Assembly: GCF_004340965.1 (NCBI RefSeq)
Contig: NZ_SLYA01000003.1
Span: 1 to 64,000, forward strand
DNA: 64,000 nucleotides
Source: Sphingomonas sp. PP-CE-1A-559
GTDB lineage: Bacteria; Pseudomonadota; Alphaproteobacteria; Sphingomonadales; Sphingomonadaceae
Direction of reading: 5' to 3'
A program made the position numbers and the translations under genes. Below the pieces are notes generated by a model. It did no database searches. It had not been told where the DNA came from and saw nothing but the letters and a program-made list of their open reading frames with translations. Shown here one piece after another: positions 33,328-42,142 of this stretch (its first letter is position 1; every line of letters begins with the position of its first letter).

Positions 33328-34392
33328 ATGTCACTTGTGAGCAAGCCACCGATCGCCCAGCACATCCTGACCTATGCCGAGGATCTGCGCGGCGGCGGGG
33401 TCGAGCGCGCGCAACTGCGCCTCGCACGCGGCTGGCTCGCGGCGGGCCGGCGCGTGACGCTGGCGATCGAGGATATTTCCGGGCCGCTGGCGGCGGAACT
33501 CCCGGAAGGTCTGGAGATCGTCACGCCGTCGCGGTTGCTCGCGCTCCCGAATGTCGTGCGACGTCTCGCGCCGGACATCATATTCTGCCCTGGCAACTTC
33601 TACTCCGGCATCGCGGCATGGACCCGGCTGCGACTCGGCAGGACGTGCCCGCCGATCGTCGCCAAGATGTCCAACGCCCCCGCACGCGCCGATCACGGCC
33701 GCCTGATGCACGCCGCGCACCAGATCTGGCTAGCGCGCCATGGCGGGTTCCTCGATCACCTCGTCGCGATGACGCTGGCGACCGCGGACGAGGCGGCGTT
33801 GGCGACCCGAATGATTGGGCGGACGAGCGTCATCCCGAACCCGCCGGCGGTGCCCATCCCCGGCACGCTGCCCGATCTGCCGGCGCGCTTCCTTCTCGGC
33901 GTCGGCCGGCTCGAACCGCAGAAACGCTGGGACCGCCTGATCGCTGCGCTGCCGCGCCTCGCGGACCAGAGCATCCCGCTGATCATCCTCGGCGAAGGCG
34001 ACGAGCGCGGCGCGATCGAAACGCAGATCCGCGCGCTGGGTTTGGGAGACCGCGTCCGTCTGCTGGGCCACAGCAGCGACCCGCTGCCGATCATGGCCCG
34101 CACGGAAGTGGTCGTGCTGACCTCGGACTATGAAGGCGTACCCGGCGTGTTGCGCGAGGCGCTGTCGGTCGGCACGCCGGTGATCTCCACGGATTCGAGC
34201 ACGGCGGTCGCAGAGATCATCGATCGTCCCGAGCGCGGGACGATCGTCGCGCGGGACGATGCGGCGGCACTGGTTGCAGCGTTGGACGCATGGCTCACGC
34301 CATCTGGGCAACGGCCGGAGCCGGTCCCGCAACCCGGTGCGGATTCGGCTGACCGCTACCTCGCGATCTTCGACCGATTGGTAAGGTGCTAG
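33328..34392 (+). CDS. Glycosyltransferase family 4
   Basis: A 354-residue GT-B transferase. The N-domain starts HILTYAEDLRGGGVERAQLRLARGW, a typical GGGxER acceptor loop. The C-domain has FLLGVGRLEPQKRWDRLIAALPRL, then the nucleotide-sugar site TSDYEGVPGVLREALSVGTPVISTD with the E-x7-E-like pair. It is related in layout to sphingomonad glycolipid and exopolysaccharide transferases. It is divergent from the membrane protein/DUF2141/GT4 operon, with a 173-base shared promoter region in which I see no clear operator. It ends before the family C element at 34446. Confidence 0.93.
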   Translation: MSLVSKPPIAQHILTYAEDLRGGGVERAQLRLARGWLAAGRRVTLAIEDISGPLAAELPEGLEIVTPSRLLALPNVVRRLAPDIIFCPGNFYSGIAAWTRLRLGRTCPPIVAKMSNAPARADHGRLMHAAHQIWLARHGGFLDHLVAMTLATADEAALATRMIGRTSVIPNPPAVPIPGTLPDLPARFLLGVGRLEPQKRWDRLIAALPRLADQSIPLIILGEGDERGAIETQIRALGLGDRVRLLGHSSDPLPIMARTEVVVLTSDYEGVPGVLREALSVGTPVISTDSSTAVAEIIDRPERGTIVARDDAAALVAALDAWLTPSGQRPEPVPQPGADSADRYLAIFDRLVRC

Positions 34393-34445
34393 CGTCCTAG
34401 CCTTTCTTGTCCCCGACCCATTGTCGGTTTCCGCCCCCACCTTCC

Positions 34446-34520
34446 GTCATCCCCGCGGACGCGGGGACCCATACTGGCAAACCTCGGAGGATATGGGTCC
34501 CCGCGTCCGCGGGGATGACG
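34446..34520. repeat. Family C palindromic element (C3)
   Basis: Inverted ends GTCATCCCCGCGGACGCGGG and CCCGCGTCCGCGGGGATGAC, with an inner ACCCATA / TATGGGT extension, around ~15 core bases. It sits between the convergent GT4 and PerM-type genes and may act as a terminator-like hairpin without a T-run. Confidence 0.88.
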
Positions 34521-34568
34521 GGTGGTGAGCTTGAACCCGCATTACGTGAGAGGCGGCGCCAAATCAGA

Positions 34569-35645
34569 TCAGGCCGTAGCCACACCCTCACACGCCTCCG
34601 CCTTTTCCTCTTCCCGCTCGGACCGTCGCTCCAGCGCGGTCTTCAACATCGCGGTCATCGGATCGGCCAGCGCCAGCCCCAAAATCCCGAACAGCGCGCT
34701 CGCCAGGATCTGTGCGCCCAACGTCAACGCCGGCGGCAGATCCACAGTCCGCTTCGCCACCATCGGCACAATCACATACCCGTCGATCGTCTGCACCACG
34801 AGATACGTGCCGATCGCCCAATACCCCGTATCGACGCCCGCGCTGAACCCGACCGCGACCATCAGCACGCCGGTCACGATCGCGCCGACGTTCGGAATGA
34901 ACGCCAAGATCCCCGCGATGATGCCGAGCAGCATCGCCATCGGCACGCCGCCGACCGCCAAGGCGATGCCGCTCGCGACACCCTCGACCGCCATCCCGAG
35001 CAACCGTCCGGCGAGCAGCCGCCGCAACGTCGCGCCCATCTTGACCAAAGTCCTGGCGAACTCGGGGCGGAGATCGAGTGGCACTATCCACTGGAGCCCG
35101 CGCGAGTACGTCCCCGGGTCCATCGCGATGAACAATCCGAGGATCAGGATCATGAACATGCTGGTGATCGCGCCGATCGCGCTGCCCACCCACGACGTCA
35201 CGCGCCCGACCGAGCCGAGCGCCTGCTTGACGATCCCGTTGACGTCCGACGCACCCGGCATCAGCCCCTGCGAGGTCAGATAGCCGGTGAAGCGATTGGC
35301 CTGCGATTCCAGGGTCGACCGCAACTGCGTCACCTGCTCGGTGACCTGAACGCCGGTCAAAATGAACGTGCCCACCAGGAACGCGAAGGTCAGCAGCACG
35401 ACGATCAGCAACCGCCAGCCACGCCCGATCGGCAGCACCCGCCCGAGCAACCGCACACCGCCGTCGAGCAACGCCGCAAACACCACACCCGCAAAGATGA
35501 TCAGCAACGGCTGGACCAGCACGATCAGCAGCGCGATCACGCAGGCGAGCCCGAGCCAGATCGCCGCGCGCTTCAGTTCCTTGCGCAGGAACGGATCGCG
35601 CATCTCGACCGGGCTCAGTTCGTCGACGGTCTTCGTCTCGGCCAT
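34569..35645 (-). CDS. AI-2E family (PerM-type) transporter
   Basis: A 358-residue membrane protein of the AI-2 exporter/PerM superfamily. It shows two N-terminal helices (AIWLGLACVIALLIVLVQPLLIIFAGVVFAALLDGG), a third segment LLIVVLLTFAFLVGTF, a cytoplasmic region, and the conserved C-terminal block GVPMAMLLGIIAGILAFIPNVGAIVTGVLM followed by YVIVPMVAKRTVDLPPALTLGAQ. Substrates in this family vary (autoinducer-2, ions), so the role here is open. It lies one base after the lepB stop on the same strand and is probably the distal gene of pyrE-pdxJ-acpS-lepB. The C-terminus is charged and cytoplasmic. Confidence 0.92.
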   Translation of the reverse strand: MAETKTVDELSPVEMRDPFLRKELKRAAIWLGLACVIALLIVLVQPLLIIFAGVVFAALLDGGVRLLGRVLPIGRGWRLLIVVLLTFAFLVGTFILTGVQVTEQVTQLRSTLESQANRFTGYLTSQGLMPGASDVNGIVKQALGSVGRVTSWVGSAIGAITSMFMILILGLFIAMDPGTYSRGLQWIVPLDLRPEFARTLVKMGATLRRLLAGRLLGMAVEGVASGIALAVGGVPMAMLLGIIAGILAFIPNVGAIVTGVLMVAVGFSAGVDTGYWAIGTYLVVQTIDGYVIVPMVAKRTVDLPPALTLGAQILASALFGILGLALADPMTAMLKTALERRSEREEEKAEACEGVATA

Positions 35646-35646
35646 C

Positions 35647-36639
35647 TCAGTTCGCCTTGGCGGGATGGAGCGAGGTGCCCGCGCGATCCGGGCGCAGCGA
35701 ACTCCACCAGCTCAGCGGATTGAACGTCGCATCGCCGTCGAGGCTGAAGGTGATGAACTCCGCACGGCCACCGAGATTCTCGTACGGCACCGGTCCGCCG
35801 AGCCCGAGCTGGCTCAGCGCGAACCGGCTGTCGGCCGAGCGATCGCGATTGTCGCCCATCAGGAAGACGTGGTTCGCGGGGATCGTGATTTCGGCAAAAT
35901 TGTCGCCCTGGCTGTCCGATTCGAGATCGATCGTCTCGTAGCGGCGGCCGTTGGGCAGCGTCTCGGTATAAGTCGGCAGGCGGCACATCTCGCGCCCGTC
36001 GGGCAGCGTCTCGCGCGCGCCGGGATAGTCGATCTCGCTGCACGGGCTGTTGGTGTCGACCGGGATCAGCGTGTCGTGCAGCGAGCCGCGCTTCACCGCG
36101 ACGCCGTTCAGGAACACGATCCCGCCGCGCACGGCGAGCTTGTCGCCCGGCAACCCGATGACGCGCTTGATATAGTCGTTGTGCGTGCCCGGCGGCGTCA
36201 CGATCACCACGTCGCCGCGCGTCGGCAGCGAGCCGAAGAGGCGGCCGTGGATGAACGGTAGCGACACGCTCCAGCTGTCTTCCTGCTGGCGCAGCACGAC
36301 GCCCTTGAAGATCGCGACCGGGTTGGGGATCGTCGGCGACACGAACGACCAGCCATACGCGAACTTGGTCACCACCAGTCGGTCGCCGATACGAAGGCCC
36401 GGCAGCATCGATTCGCTGGGGATATAGAAGGGCTTGGCGATGAAGCTGTGGAAGCCGAGTACGACCAGGATCAGCCAGAAGATGCCCTTCACCTCGCCCC
36501 ACCAGTCGGTGCCGCGGCGGCGGGCCGTTTCCTGTGTTGTGCCGGCCGGTGGCGCGGTATCGGCCGCGGTCTGCACTAGGGGGGTCTGCGCGAGGGGCTT
36601 TTCTGGGAACTCGTTGCCGTCCAACGCCGCGTCCTTCAT
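35647..36639 (-). CDS. lepB: Signal peptidase I
   Basis: Removes signal peptides from exported proteins at the outer face of the inner membrane. The 330-residue protein has a ~45-residue Pro/Thr-rich cytoplasmic tail and one helix ([21 protein letters not shown]). The catalytic serine S77 lies in [11 protein letters not shown] and the general-base lysine K158 in [16 protein letters not shown]. Box E is [14 protein letters not shown]. Insertions between boxes make it longer than minimal LepB but usual for the group. The ATG at 36639 overlaps the acpS stop by four bases; the frame upstream is a shadow of acpS. Confidence 0.96.
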   Translation of the reverse strand: MKDAALDGNEFPEKPLAQTPLVQTAADTAPPAGTTQETARRRGTDWWGEVKGIFWLILVVLGFHSFIAKPFYIPSESMLPGLRIGDRLVVTKFAYGWSFVSPTIPNPVAIFKGVVLRQQEDSWSVSLPFIHGRLFGSLPTRGDVVIVTPPGTHNDYIKRVIGLPGDKLAVRGGIVFLNGVAVKRGSLHDTLIPVDTNSPCSEIDYPGARETLPDGREMCRLPTYTETLPNGRRYETIDLESDSQGDNFAEITIPANHVFLMGDNRDRSADSRFALSQLGLGGPVPYENLGGRAEFITFSLDGDATFNPLSWWSSLRPDRAGTSLHPAKAN

Positions 36640-37070
36640 CGGTTCGTATCCTGGCGCATGTCCGGGGATATCAGAGGTATAGTTTCGATGATCACGAAGG
36701 CCTGCGCCCACGGGTGATCATCGGTCATCGTCAAATGCACGCGCGCGGCGTGGCCTTCGGGAGTCAACGCGTCAAGCCTCGCTTTGGCGCCCCCGGTCAG
36801 CGCCAGCGTCGGCGCGCCGCTCGGGGCGTTGACCACGCCGATGTCGCGCATGAACACGCCCGCGCGAAACCCGGTCCCGACCGCCTTCGAAAACGCCTCC
36901 TTGGCGGCAAAGCGCTTCGCCAGCGTGCCAGCCTTGGTAAAAGGCCGCCGCGCCGCCTTCGTCCGCTCGACATCGGTAAACACTCGCTGCTCGAACCGCT
37001 CGCCGAACCGCTCGACCGACGCCGCAATCCGCTCGATGTTACACAGGTCGGACCCGAGCCCGATAATCAT
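36636..37070 (-). CDS. acpS: Holo-[acyl-carrier-protein] synthase
   Basis: Transfers 4'-phosphopantetheine from CoA to acyl carrier protein. The 144-residue protein starts with the AcpS signature [22 protein letters not shown] (D8 as Mg ligand). It carries [15 protein letters not shown], whose lysine-glutamate pair is the second metal/activation motif. The C-terminus ([24 protein letters not shown]) matches the trimer interface. It lies between pdxJ and lepB and is coupled to lepB by an ATGA overlap. The spacer towards pdxJ holds repeat element E. Confidence 0.96.
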   Translation of the reverse strand: MIIGLGSDLCNIERIAASVERFGERFEQRVFTDVERTKAARRPFTKAGTLAKRFAAKEAFSKAVGTGFRAGVFMRDIGVVNAPSGAPTLALTGGAKARLDALTPEGHAARVHLTMTDDHPWAQAFVIIETIPLISPDMRQDTNR

Positions 37071-37102
37071 CGCGACGCCTGGGGTCGGAAGACAAAAGAT
37101 TC

Positions 37103-37227
37103 TGTTCGCGCGGAGACGCGGAGACGCGGAGAGTATGAGAGCCGCAAGGGCGGCGAAGGTGAGAAGCCGCCGGGACGGCTACCAGCAACCCCCTTCTGCT
37201 CCGCGTCTCCGCGTCTCCGCGTGAACA
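37103..37227. repeat. Family E inverted repeat with tandem GCGGAGACG units
   Basis: The arms 37103-37131 and 37199-37227 are reverse complements over 29 bases with a single mismatch. Each arm contains two tandem copies of the 9-base unit GCGGAGACG. The ~67-base centre is GC-rich, with a GCCGC/GCGGC pattern. It lies between pdxJ and acpS in an otherwise tight operon, making it a possible mRNA processing or attenuation structure. Confidence 0.9.
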
Positions 37228-37238
37228 AACCTTCTAAT

Positions 37239-37979
37239 TTACCGCGCCGCATCCATAGCCTCGCGCATCAACCGCACCGCTTCGCCAAGCCCGACGAACA
37301 GCGCCTCTCCCACGAGAAAATGCCCGATGTTCAGCTCGCGCACCTGACGGATAGCCGCGATCGGCGCGACATTGTCGTAGGTCAGCCCATGCCCCGCATG
37401 CACCTCGATGCCGTTCTTCGCCGCCAGCGCCGCCGCGTCGCTCAGCCGTCGCAGCTCGACCGTCCGCGCCTCGCCCGACAGTTCCGCGTACAACCCGGTG
37501 TGCAGCTCGACCACCGGTACCTTGAGCCGCACCGCCGCCTCGATCTGGCGCGCGTCGGGCTCGATGAACAGCGACACGCGGATCCCCGCCCCCGCCAGCA
37601 CATCGACCAGCCGCGCCATCCGGTCGTAATGGCCGGCGACGTCGAGCCCGCCCTCGGTAGTCAGTTCCTCGCGCTTTTCCGGCACGATGCATGCCGCGTG
37701 CGGCTTGTGGCGCAGCGCGATGCCGAGCATCTCGTCGGTTGCCGCCATCTCCAGGTTGAGCGGGATCGTCAGCTCGGCCGACAGCCGCGCGATGTCGTCA
37801 TCCGTAATGTGCCGGCGATCCTCTCGCAGATGCGCCGTGATACCGTCCGCCCCCGCAGCCGCCGCGACCAGCGCCGCGCGCACCGGATCGGGATACCCCG
37901 CGCCGCGCGCATTCCGCACCGTCGCGACGTGATCGATGTTCACCCCGAGGCGCAGGTGGTCATTGCCGGGGGGGCTCAT
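37239..37979 (-). CDS. pdxJ: Pyridoxine 5'-phosphate synthase
   Basis: Condenses 1-deoxyxylulose 5-phosphate with 3-amino-2-oxopropyl phosphate to make pyridoxine 5'-phosphate. The 246-residue TIM barrel begins with the diagnostic [18 protein letters not shown] (active-site H) and has [27 protein letters not shown] and [13 protein letters not shown]. The ATG overlaps the pyrE stop by four bases. The gene is in the usual alphaproteobacterial neighbourhood pdxJ-acpS-lepB. The product supports PLP enzymes in this window such as glyA, thrC and hemA. Confidence 0.97.
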   Translation of the reverse strand: MSPPGNDHLRLGVNIDHVATVRNARGAGYPDPVRAALVAAAAGADGITAHLREDRRHITDDDIARLSAELTIPLNLEMAATDEMLGIALRHKPHAACIVPEKREELTTEGGLDVAGHYDRMARLVDVLAGAGIRVSLFIEPDARQIEAAVRLKVPVVELHTGLYAELSGEARTVELRRLSDAAALAAKNGIEVHAGHGLTYDNVAPIAAIRQVRELNIGHFLVGEALFVGLGEAVRLMREAMDAAR

Positions 37980-38560
37980 GCCGCAGCCCTGCTGCCGGGC
38001 TTGATCGCCGGGATCGCCGCGAGTTCGGCCGGCAACGCGTCCGCCGGATAGGTCGGCACGTCGAGCCGGATCAGCGGAAAGAACGGTACGCCGAGATCCG
38101 CCGTCCCGTTCGAGCGATCGACCAAAGCCGCCGCCGCGACCGTCACGCCGCCAGCACGGCCGATCGCCGCGATCGCCTCGCGCGACGACAGCCCGGTGGT
38201 GACGACGTCCTCCATCATCAGCACGCGCTGGCCGGGCGCGAGCCGGAACCCGCGGCGTAGTTCGAACACGCCGTCGGGCCGCTCGAGGAATACCGCCTCG
38301 ACACCCAGCGCGCGGCCCATCTCGTGGCCGGCGATGACGCCGCCCATCGCCGGCGAGACCACGATATCGATCTGCTCACGCAGTTCTTCGGGGATCGACG
38401 CGACGAGCGCCTCCGACAAACGCGCGCCTCGCGCCGGATCCATCAACACGCGCGCGCATTGCAGATAGCGCGAACTGCGCAGGCCGGAGGACAGGATGAA
38501 ATGCCCTTCGAGCAACGCTTCGGCAGCGCGGAATTCGGCGAGCACGTCGTCTTCGGTCAT
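37976..38560 (-). CDS. pyrE: Orotate phosphoribosyltransferase
   Basis: Makes orotidine 5'-monophosphate from orotate and PRPP in pyrimidine synthesis. The 194-residue protein shows [20 protein letters not shown] at the N-terminus, [19 protein letters not shown] and the PRPP-binding loop [18 protein letters not shown] (the E-D-V-V-T-T-G signature). It is the first gene of pyrE-pdxJ-acpS-lepB, with an ATGA overlap to pdxJ. Its promoter must lie in the 307-base divergent region before coxB, which also holds repeat C4. Assignment is certain. Confidence 0.97.
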   Translation of the reverse strand: MTEDDVLAEFRAAEALLEGHFILSSGLRSSRYLQCARVLMDPARGARLSEALVASIPEELREQIDIVVSPAMGGVIAGHEMGRALGVEAVFLERPDGVFELRRGFRLAPGQRVLMMEDVVTTGLSSREAIAAIGRAGGVTVAAAALVDRSNGTADLGVPFFPLIRLDVPTYPADALPAELAAIPAIKPGSRAAA

Positions 38561-38867
38561 CGCGGGTCATCGCTCCAAATGGTCTGCCCGCGCTGATACG
38601 AGCGCACGAAACCACGTGCAACGAGAACCGGCGGCCCACCGTCATCCTGACGAAAGTCAGGACCCAGAACCGCAGGGGACGGCGTTCGTGATCCTGGATC
38701 CTGACTTTCGTCAGGATGACGGGGGGTTAGTGCGGGCGCCTGAAGGGCTCATGCCAGACAAGGCTTGAGGCGAGCCCCCCCGCTGGGTATAGCTCTTCCC
38801 AAATCATAAGCAGACATCCGCGCGTCCGTGATATCGGGTTCGCTATAAACCGGGGTCAAGAATAACG
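38561..38867. promoter_or_regulatory. Divergent pyrE/coxB spacer with repeat C4
   Basis: A 307-base spacer between divergent pyrE and coxB. It holds family C element C4 (38641-38720), bounded by GTCATCCTGACGAAAGTCAG and its inverse. Past this, a TATAAA at 38844-38849 about 20 bases before the coxB ATG could be a -10-like box, but no matching -35 box is convincing. The rest has no recognisable features. Confidence 0.5.
38641..38720. repeat. Family C palindromic element (C4)
   Basis: Inverted ends GTCATCCTGACGAAAGTCAG / CTGACTTTCGTCAGGATGAC with inner GGACCCAG / CTGGATCC-like extensions around ~30 core bases. Same architecture as C1, C6 and C7 but with a different stem sequence. Confidence 0.88.
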
Positions 38868-40040
38868 ATGCGCAAGATGGGGATGAGAGGATTTGCGATG
38901 GCAGCGGGGCTCGCACTGGCGAGTCTCGGTGGCGTCGCCGGGCATGCGGCCCAGCCAACGCCAGCCGCACCGGCACCACAGGCTGCTGCAGCGCCCGCCG
39001 GTGTCTCGAACACCGCACCGACTACCGCCGCGGCAAAGCCGACCGCCAACCCATCCAGCCCAGAGCTCGCGATGGACGGCGCCCCCGCGATGACGGTCAA
39101 GCCGATGATCGGCCAGCCGACCGACGGCCTGTTCGGCCTGCAGCCGCAGGTGACCAAGAACGGCCAGTTCGCGCACTGGATGCACAATTCGATCCTGGTG
39201 CCGACGATCACGATCATCTCGCTGTTCGTACTCGCGCTGCTGTTCTGGGTCTCGTTCCGCTATCGCAAGGCGCGCAACCCGGTCGCGTCGAAGACCAGCC
39301 ACAACACCTTCATCGAGATCATCTGGACGCTCGCACCGGTCGTGATCCTCGTCCTGATCGCGGTCCCCTCGATTGGCCTGCTGCAAGCCCAGTTCAAGCC
39401 GGCGCCCTCCGGCGCGGTGACGCTGAAGGCGATCGGCAATCAATGGTATTGGACCTACCAGTATCCGGACAATGGCGGCTTCGAGATCACCGCCAACATG
39501 CTGAAGGAAAAGGCTGACGTCGCTGCGGGCGAACGCCCGCGCACCGATGCCGACGGCCCCAAGCTGCTCGCCACCGACAACCGCATCGTCCTCCCGGTCG
39601 GCGTGCCGATCCGCTTGATCACCACGTCGAACGACGTGATCCACAGCTGGGCGGTCCCGGCATTCTGGATCAAGCTCGACGCAATCCCCGGCCGCCTGAA
39701 CGAGACCAGCTTCACGATCGAAAAGCCGGGCTTGTATTTCGGCCAATGCTCGGAGCTCTGCGGCGCGCGCCACGGCTATATGCCGATAGCGGTCGAGGCG
39801 GTTCCGCCCGCCGAATACGCGGCGTGGGTCAAGGCCAAGGGCGGCACGATGCCGACCCCCGGCAAGGCGTCCGATAAGGTCATCCCGCAGCCCGGCGCCG
39901 ACGGCTCCGCGGCGAAGGTCGAGGAGGCTGCGGAAACCGCCAACGCCACCGGCCCGGTCGAGAACGTAACAACCGCAGCCCCGGCGACGACGCAGGGCGC
40001 GACCTCAAACCCGGCCGGCGCCGGCAACGCGGGACAGTAA
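38868..40040 (+). CDS. coxB: Cytochrome c oxidase subunit II
   Basis: Subunit II of the aa3-type oxidase, carrying the CuA centre that accepts electrons from cytochrome c. The 390-residue precursor has a signal sequence ([17 protein letters not shown]), an Ala/Pro-rich stretch, and two helices (about 115-135 and 150-172). The cupredoxin domain shows [12 protein letters not shown] and the CuA ligands in [10 protein letters not shown] and [18 protein letters not shown] ~65-residue Ala/Thr/Pro-rich tail follows. It opens the cox operon, with ctaD one base after its stop. Confidence 0.97.
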   Translation: MRKMGMRGFAMAAGLALASLGGVAGHAAQPTPAAPAPQAAAAPAGVSNTAPTTAAAKPTANPSSPELAMDGAPAMTVKPMIGQPTDGLFGLQPQVTKNGQFAHWMHNSILVPTITIISLFVLALLFWVSFRYRKARNPVASKTSHNTFIEIIWTLAPVVILVLIAVPSIGLLQAQFKPAPSGAVTLKAIGNQWYWTYQYPDNGGFEITANMLKEKADVAAGERPRTDADGPKLLATDNRIVLPVGVPIRLITTSNDVIHSWAVPAFWIKLDAIPGRLNETSFTIEKPGLYFGQCSELCGARHGYMPIAVEAVPPAEYAAWVKAKGGTMPTPGKASDKVIPQPGADGSAAKVEEAAETANATGPVENVTTAAPATTQGATSNPAGAGNAGQ

Positions 40041-40041
40041 G

Positions 40042-41706
40042 ATGACCGACACCGCTCTCACCCCGTCGGCCTTCGTGTCCCACGAAGCGCACGACCATCA
40101 CCATGATACCGATCACAAGCCGGGCTTCTTCGCGCGTTGGTTCATGTCGACCAACCACAAGGACATCGGCACGCTGTACCTGATCTTCGCGATCGTCGCG
40201 GGGATCATCGGCGGCTCGGTCTCGGGGCTCATGCGCGCCGAACTCGCGCATCCCGGCATCCAGTATCTGCAGGGCTGGGCTAGCATGCTCCACGGCGGCC
40301 CCGCCAGCCTCGACGAATCGCTCCATCTCTGGAACGTGCTGATCACTGCGCACGGCCTGATCATGGTGTTCTTCATGGTCATGCCGGCGATGGTCGGTGG
40401 CTTCGGCAACTGGTTCGTGCCGATCATGATCGGCGCGCCGGACATGGCGTTCCCGCGCATGAACAACGTGTCGTTCTGGCTGCTGATCCCCGCCTTCACG
40501 CTGCTGCTGGCCTCGCCGTTCTTCGGAGGTGCCGGTAACGGCTGGACGCTCTACGCGCCGCTCTCGACGTACGGCGAGCCCGGGCCGTCGACCGACATGG
40601 CGATCCTCGCGCTGCATCTCGCGGGTGCGTCGTCGATCCTCGGCGCGATCAACTTCATCACGACGATCTTCAACATGCGTGCGCCTGGCATGACGCTGCA
40701 CAAGATGCCGCTGTTCGTGTGGTCGATGCTCGTCACCGCGTTCCTGCTGCTGCTCGCGCTGCCGGTGCTCGCCGCGGCGATCACGATGCTGCTGACCGAT
40801 CGCAACTTCGGCACGACGTTCTTCGATCCGGCCGGCGGCGGCGATCCCGTCCTGTACCAGCATCTGTTCTGGTTCTTCGGCCATCCCGAAGTCTACATCA
40901 TGATCCTGCCGGGCTTCGGCATCGTCAGCCAGATCATCTCGACGTTCAGCCGCAAGCCCGTGTTCGGCTATCTCGGCATGGCGTATGCGATGGTCGCGAT
41001 CGGCGTGGTCGGGTTCGTCGTGTGGGCGCACCACATGTTCACCACCGGCCTCAGCGTGAACACCAAGATGTACTTCACCGCGGCGACGATGGTCATCGCG
41101 GTCCCTACCGGCATCAAGATCTTCTCGTGGATCGCGACGATGTGGGGCGGCTCGCTCACCTTCAAGACGCCGATGGTGTGGTCGATCGGCTTCATCTTCA
41201 TGTTCACCGTCGGCGGCGTAACCGGCGTCGTGCTCGCCAACGGCGGCATCGACGATTACATGCAGGACACCTATTACGTGGTGGCGCATTTCCACTACGT
41301 GCTGTCGCTGGGTGCGGTCTTCTCGCTGTTCGCCGGGTTCTACTACTGGTTCCCGAAGATGACCGGCAAGATGTACAACGAGTTCCTCGGCCAGCTGCAC
41401 TTCTGGGTGTTCTTCGTCGGCGTGAACGTGATGTTCTTCCCGATGCATTTCCTGGGCTTGCAGGGCATGCCGCGCCGCATTCCGGACTACACGCCGCAGT
41501 ACGAGCATTGGAACACGGTCGCCTCGGTCGGCTACATGATCATGGCCGCGGGCATGGTGGTGTTCTTCGTCAACCTGATCTGGTCGCTGGCGGCCGGCAA
41601 GAAGGCGGGCGACAACCCCTGGGGCGAAGGCGCGACGACGCTGGAGTGGACGATCTCCTCGCCACCGCCGTACCACCAGTTTGAGACGCTGCCGCGGATC
41701 GACTGA
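40042..41706 (+). CDS. ctaD: Cytochrome c oxidase subunit I
   Basis: The catalytic subunit with heme a, heme a3 and CuB, reducing O2 to water and pumping protons. The 554-residue protein has twelve helices. Landmarks are [25 protein letters not shown], the heme a ligand in [48 protein letters not shown] (the His-Tyr pair H-P-E-V-Y), HHMFTTGL and [15 protein letters not shown]. All family motifs are intact. It is followed by a terminator-like hairpin at 41837, so the downstream assembly genes may need their own promoter. Confidence 0.98.
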   Translation: MTDTALTPSAFVSHEAHDHHHDTDHKPGFFARWFMSTNHKDIGTLYLIFAIVAGIIGGSVSGLMRAELAHPGIQYLQGWASMLHGGPASLDESLHLWNVLITAHGLIMVFFMVMPAMVGGFGNWFVPIMIGAPDMAFPRMNNVSFWLLIPAFTLLLASPFFGGAGNGWTLYAPLSTYGEPGPSTDMAILALHLAGASSILGAINFITTIFNMRAPGMTLHKMPLFVWSMLVTAFLLLLALPVLAAAITMLLTDRNFGTTFFDPAGGGDPVLYQHLFWFFGHPEVYIMILPGFGIVSQIISTFSRKPVFGYLGMAYAMVAIGVVGFVVWAHHMFTTGLSVNTKMYFTAATMVIAVPTGIKIFSWIATMWGGSLTFKTPMVWSIGFIFMFTVGGVTGVVLANGGIDDYMQDTYYVVAHFHYVLSLGAVFSLFAGFYYWFPKMTGKMYNEFLGQLHFWVFFVGVNVMFFPMHFLGLQGMPRRIPDYTPQYEHWNTVASVGYMIMAAGMVVFFVNLIWSLAAGKKAGDNPWGEGATTLEWTISSPPPYHQFETLPRID

Positions 41707-41836
41707 GGATGCGAGGTGACGTAGCGCCAGCTACGCGCCGGTGCGGCCCAGCCGCACGCATCCGACCGGCCGGCGCTGCAACGCCGCGTCCGACGACACG
41801 GGATTAACTCCCGTGTCGGGCCAGCCAAAAAGGAAG

Positions 41837-41867
41837 ACGCCTCGGGGAAACCCGGGGCGTTTTCGTT
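41837..41867 (+). terminator. Rho-independent terminator downstream of ctaD
   Basis: Stem ACGCCTCGGG / CCCGGGGCGT (ten pairs, one G-T) closed by a GAAA tetraloop and followed by TTTCGTT. It is a good intrinsic terminator for the coxB-ctaD transcript, 130 bases after the ctaD stop. Confidence 0.8.
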
Positions 41868-41892
41868 AAATGGCCGTCCCCAGTCCCACGAT

Positions 41893-41945
41893 GTTTCCGC
41901 GGAAAGGCGGGGAGCCACCTTAGGCTCCCGCCTCCGCAGGAGAAC
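41893..41945. repeat. Degenerate family C element (C8)
   Basis: Imperfect inverted ends, GTTTCCGCGGAAAGGCGGGG and, in inverse, GTTCTCCTGCGGAGGCGGGA, around a short core. It looks like an older, diverged copy of family C. Confidence 0.6.
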
Positions 41946-42142
41946 GAAGGAAGGGAGCACCTGCGGACGTCATCCCCCGCATACGTCCTCCCAGCGGGGT
42001 TGGGATTGCACCCTTTGCTTCCACTCGCGCGTCATGAGCGAGACCCCAGCTTTCGCTCGTATGACGAGATAGGGCTGGCCAAATCCCAACCCGAGCGCTT
42101 CACATTCATCATTCCACAGGACAATCGCGCTAACCCCGCGTC

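Larger units (their letters stand above)
41707..42142. other. 436-base spacer after ctaD: two hairpins and a degenerate family C element
   Basis: Contains a perfect 9-bp stem (CGACACGGG at 41794-41802, CCCGTGTCG at 41810-41818, loop ATTAACT), the terminator at 41837-41867 and a degenerate family C element at 41893-41945. The last ~195 bases before the gene at 42143 show no repeat and should hold its promoter, though no clear boxes were seen. Confidence 0.7.

Noticed and set aside
39880..41676. 598-codon minus-strand frame opposite ctaD
   Set aside because: The sequence is His/Arg/Glu-rich nonsense. ctaD on the other strand has all heme and copper ligands.
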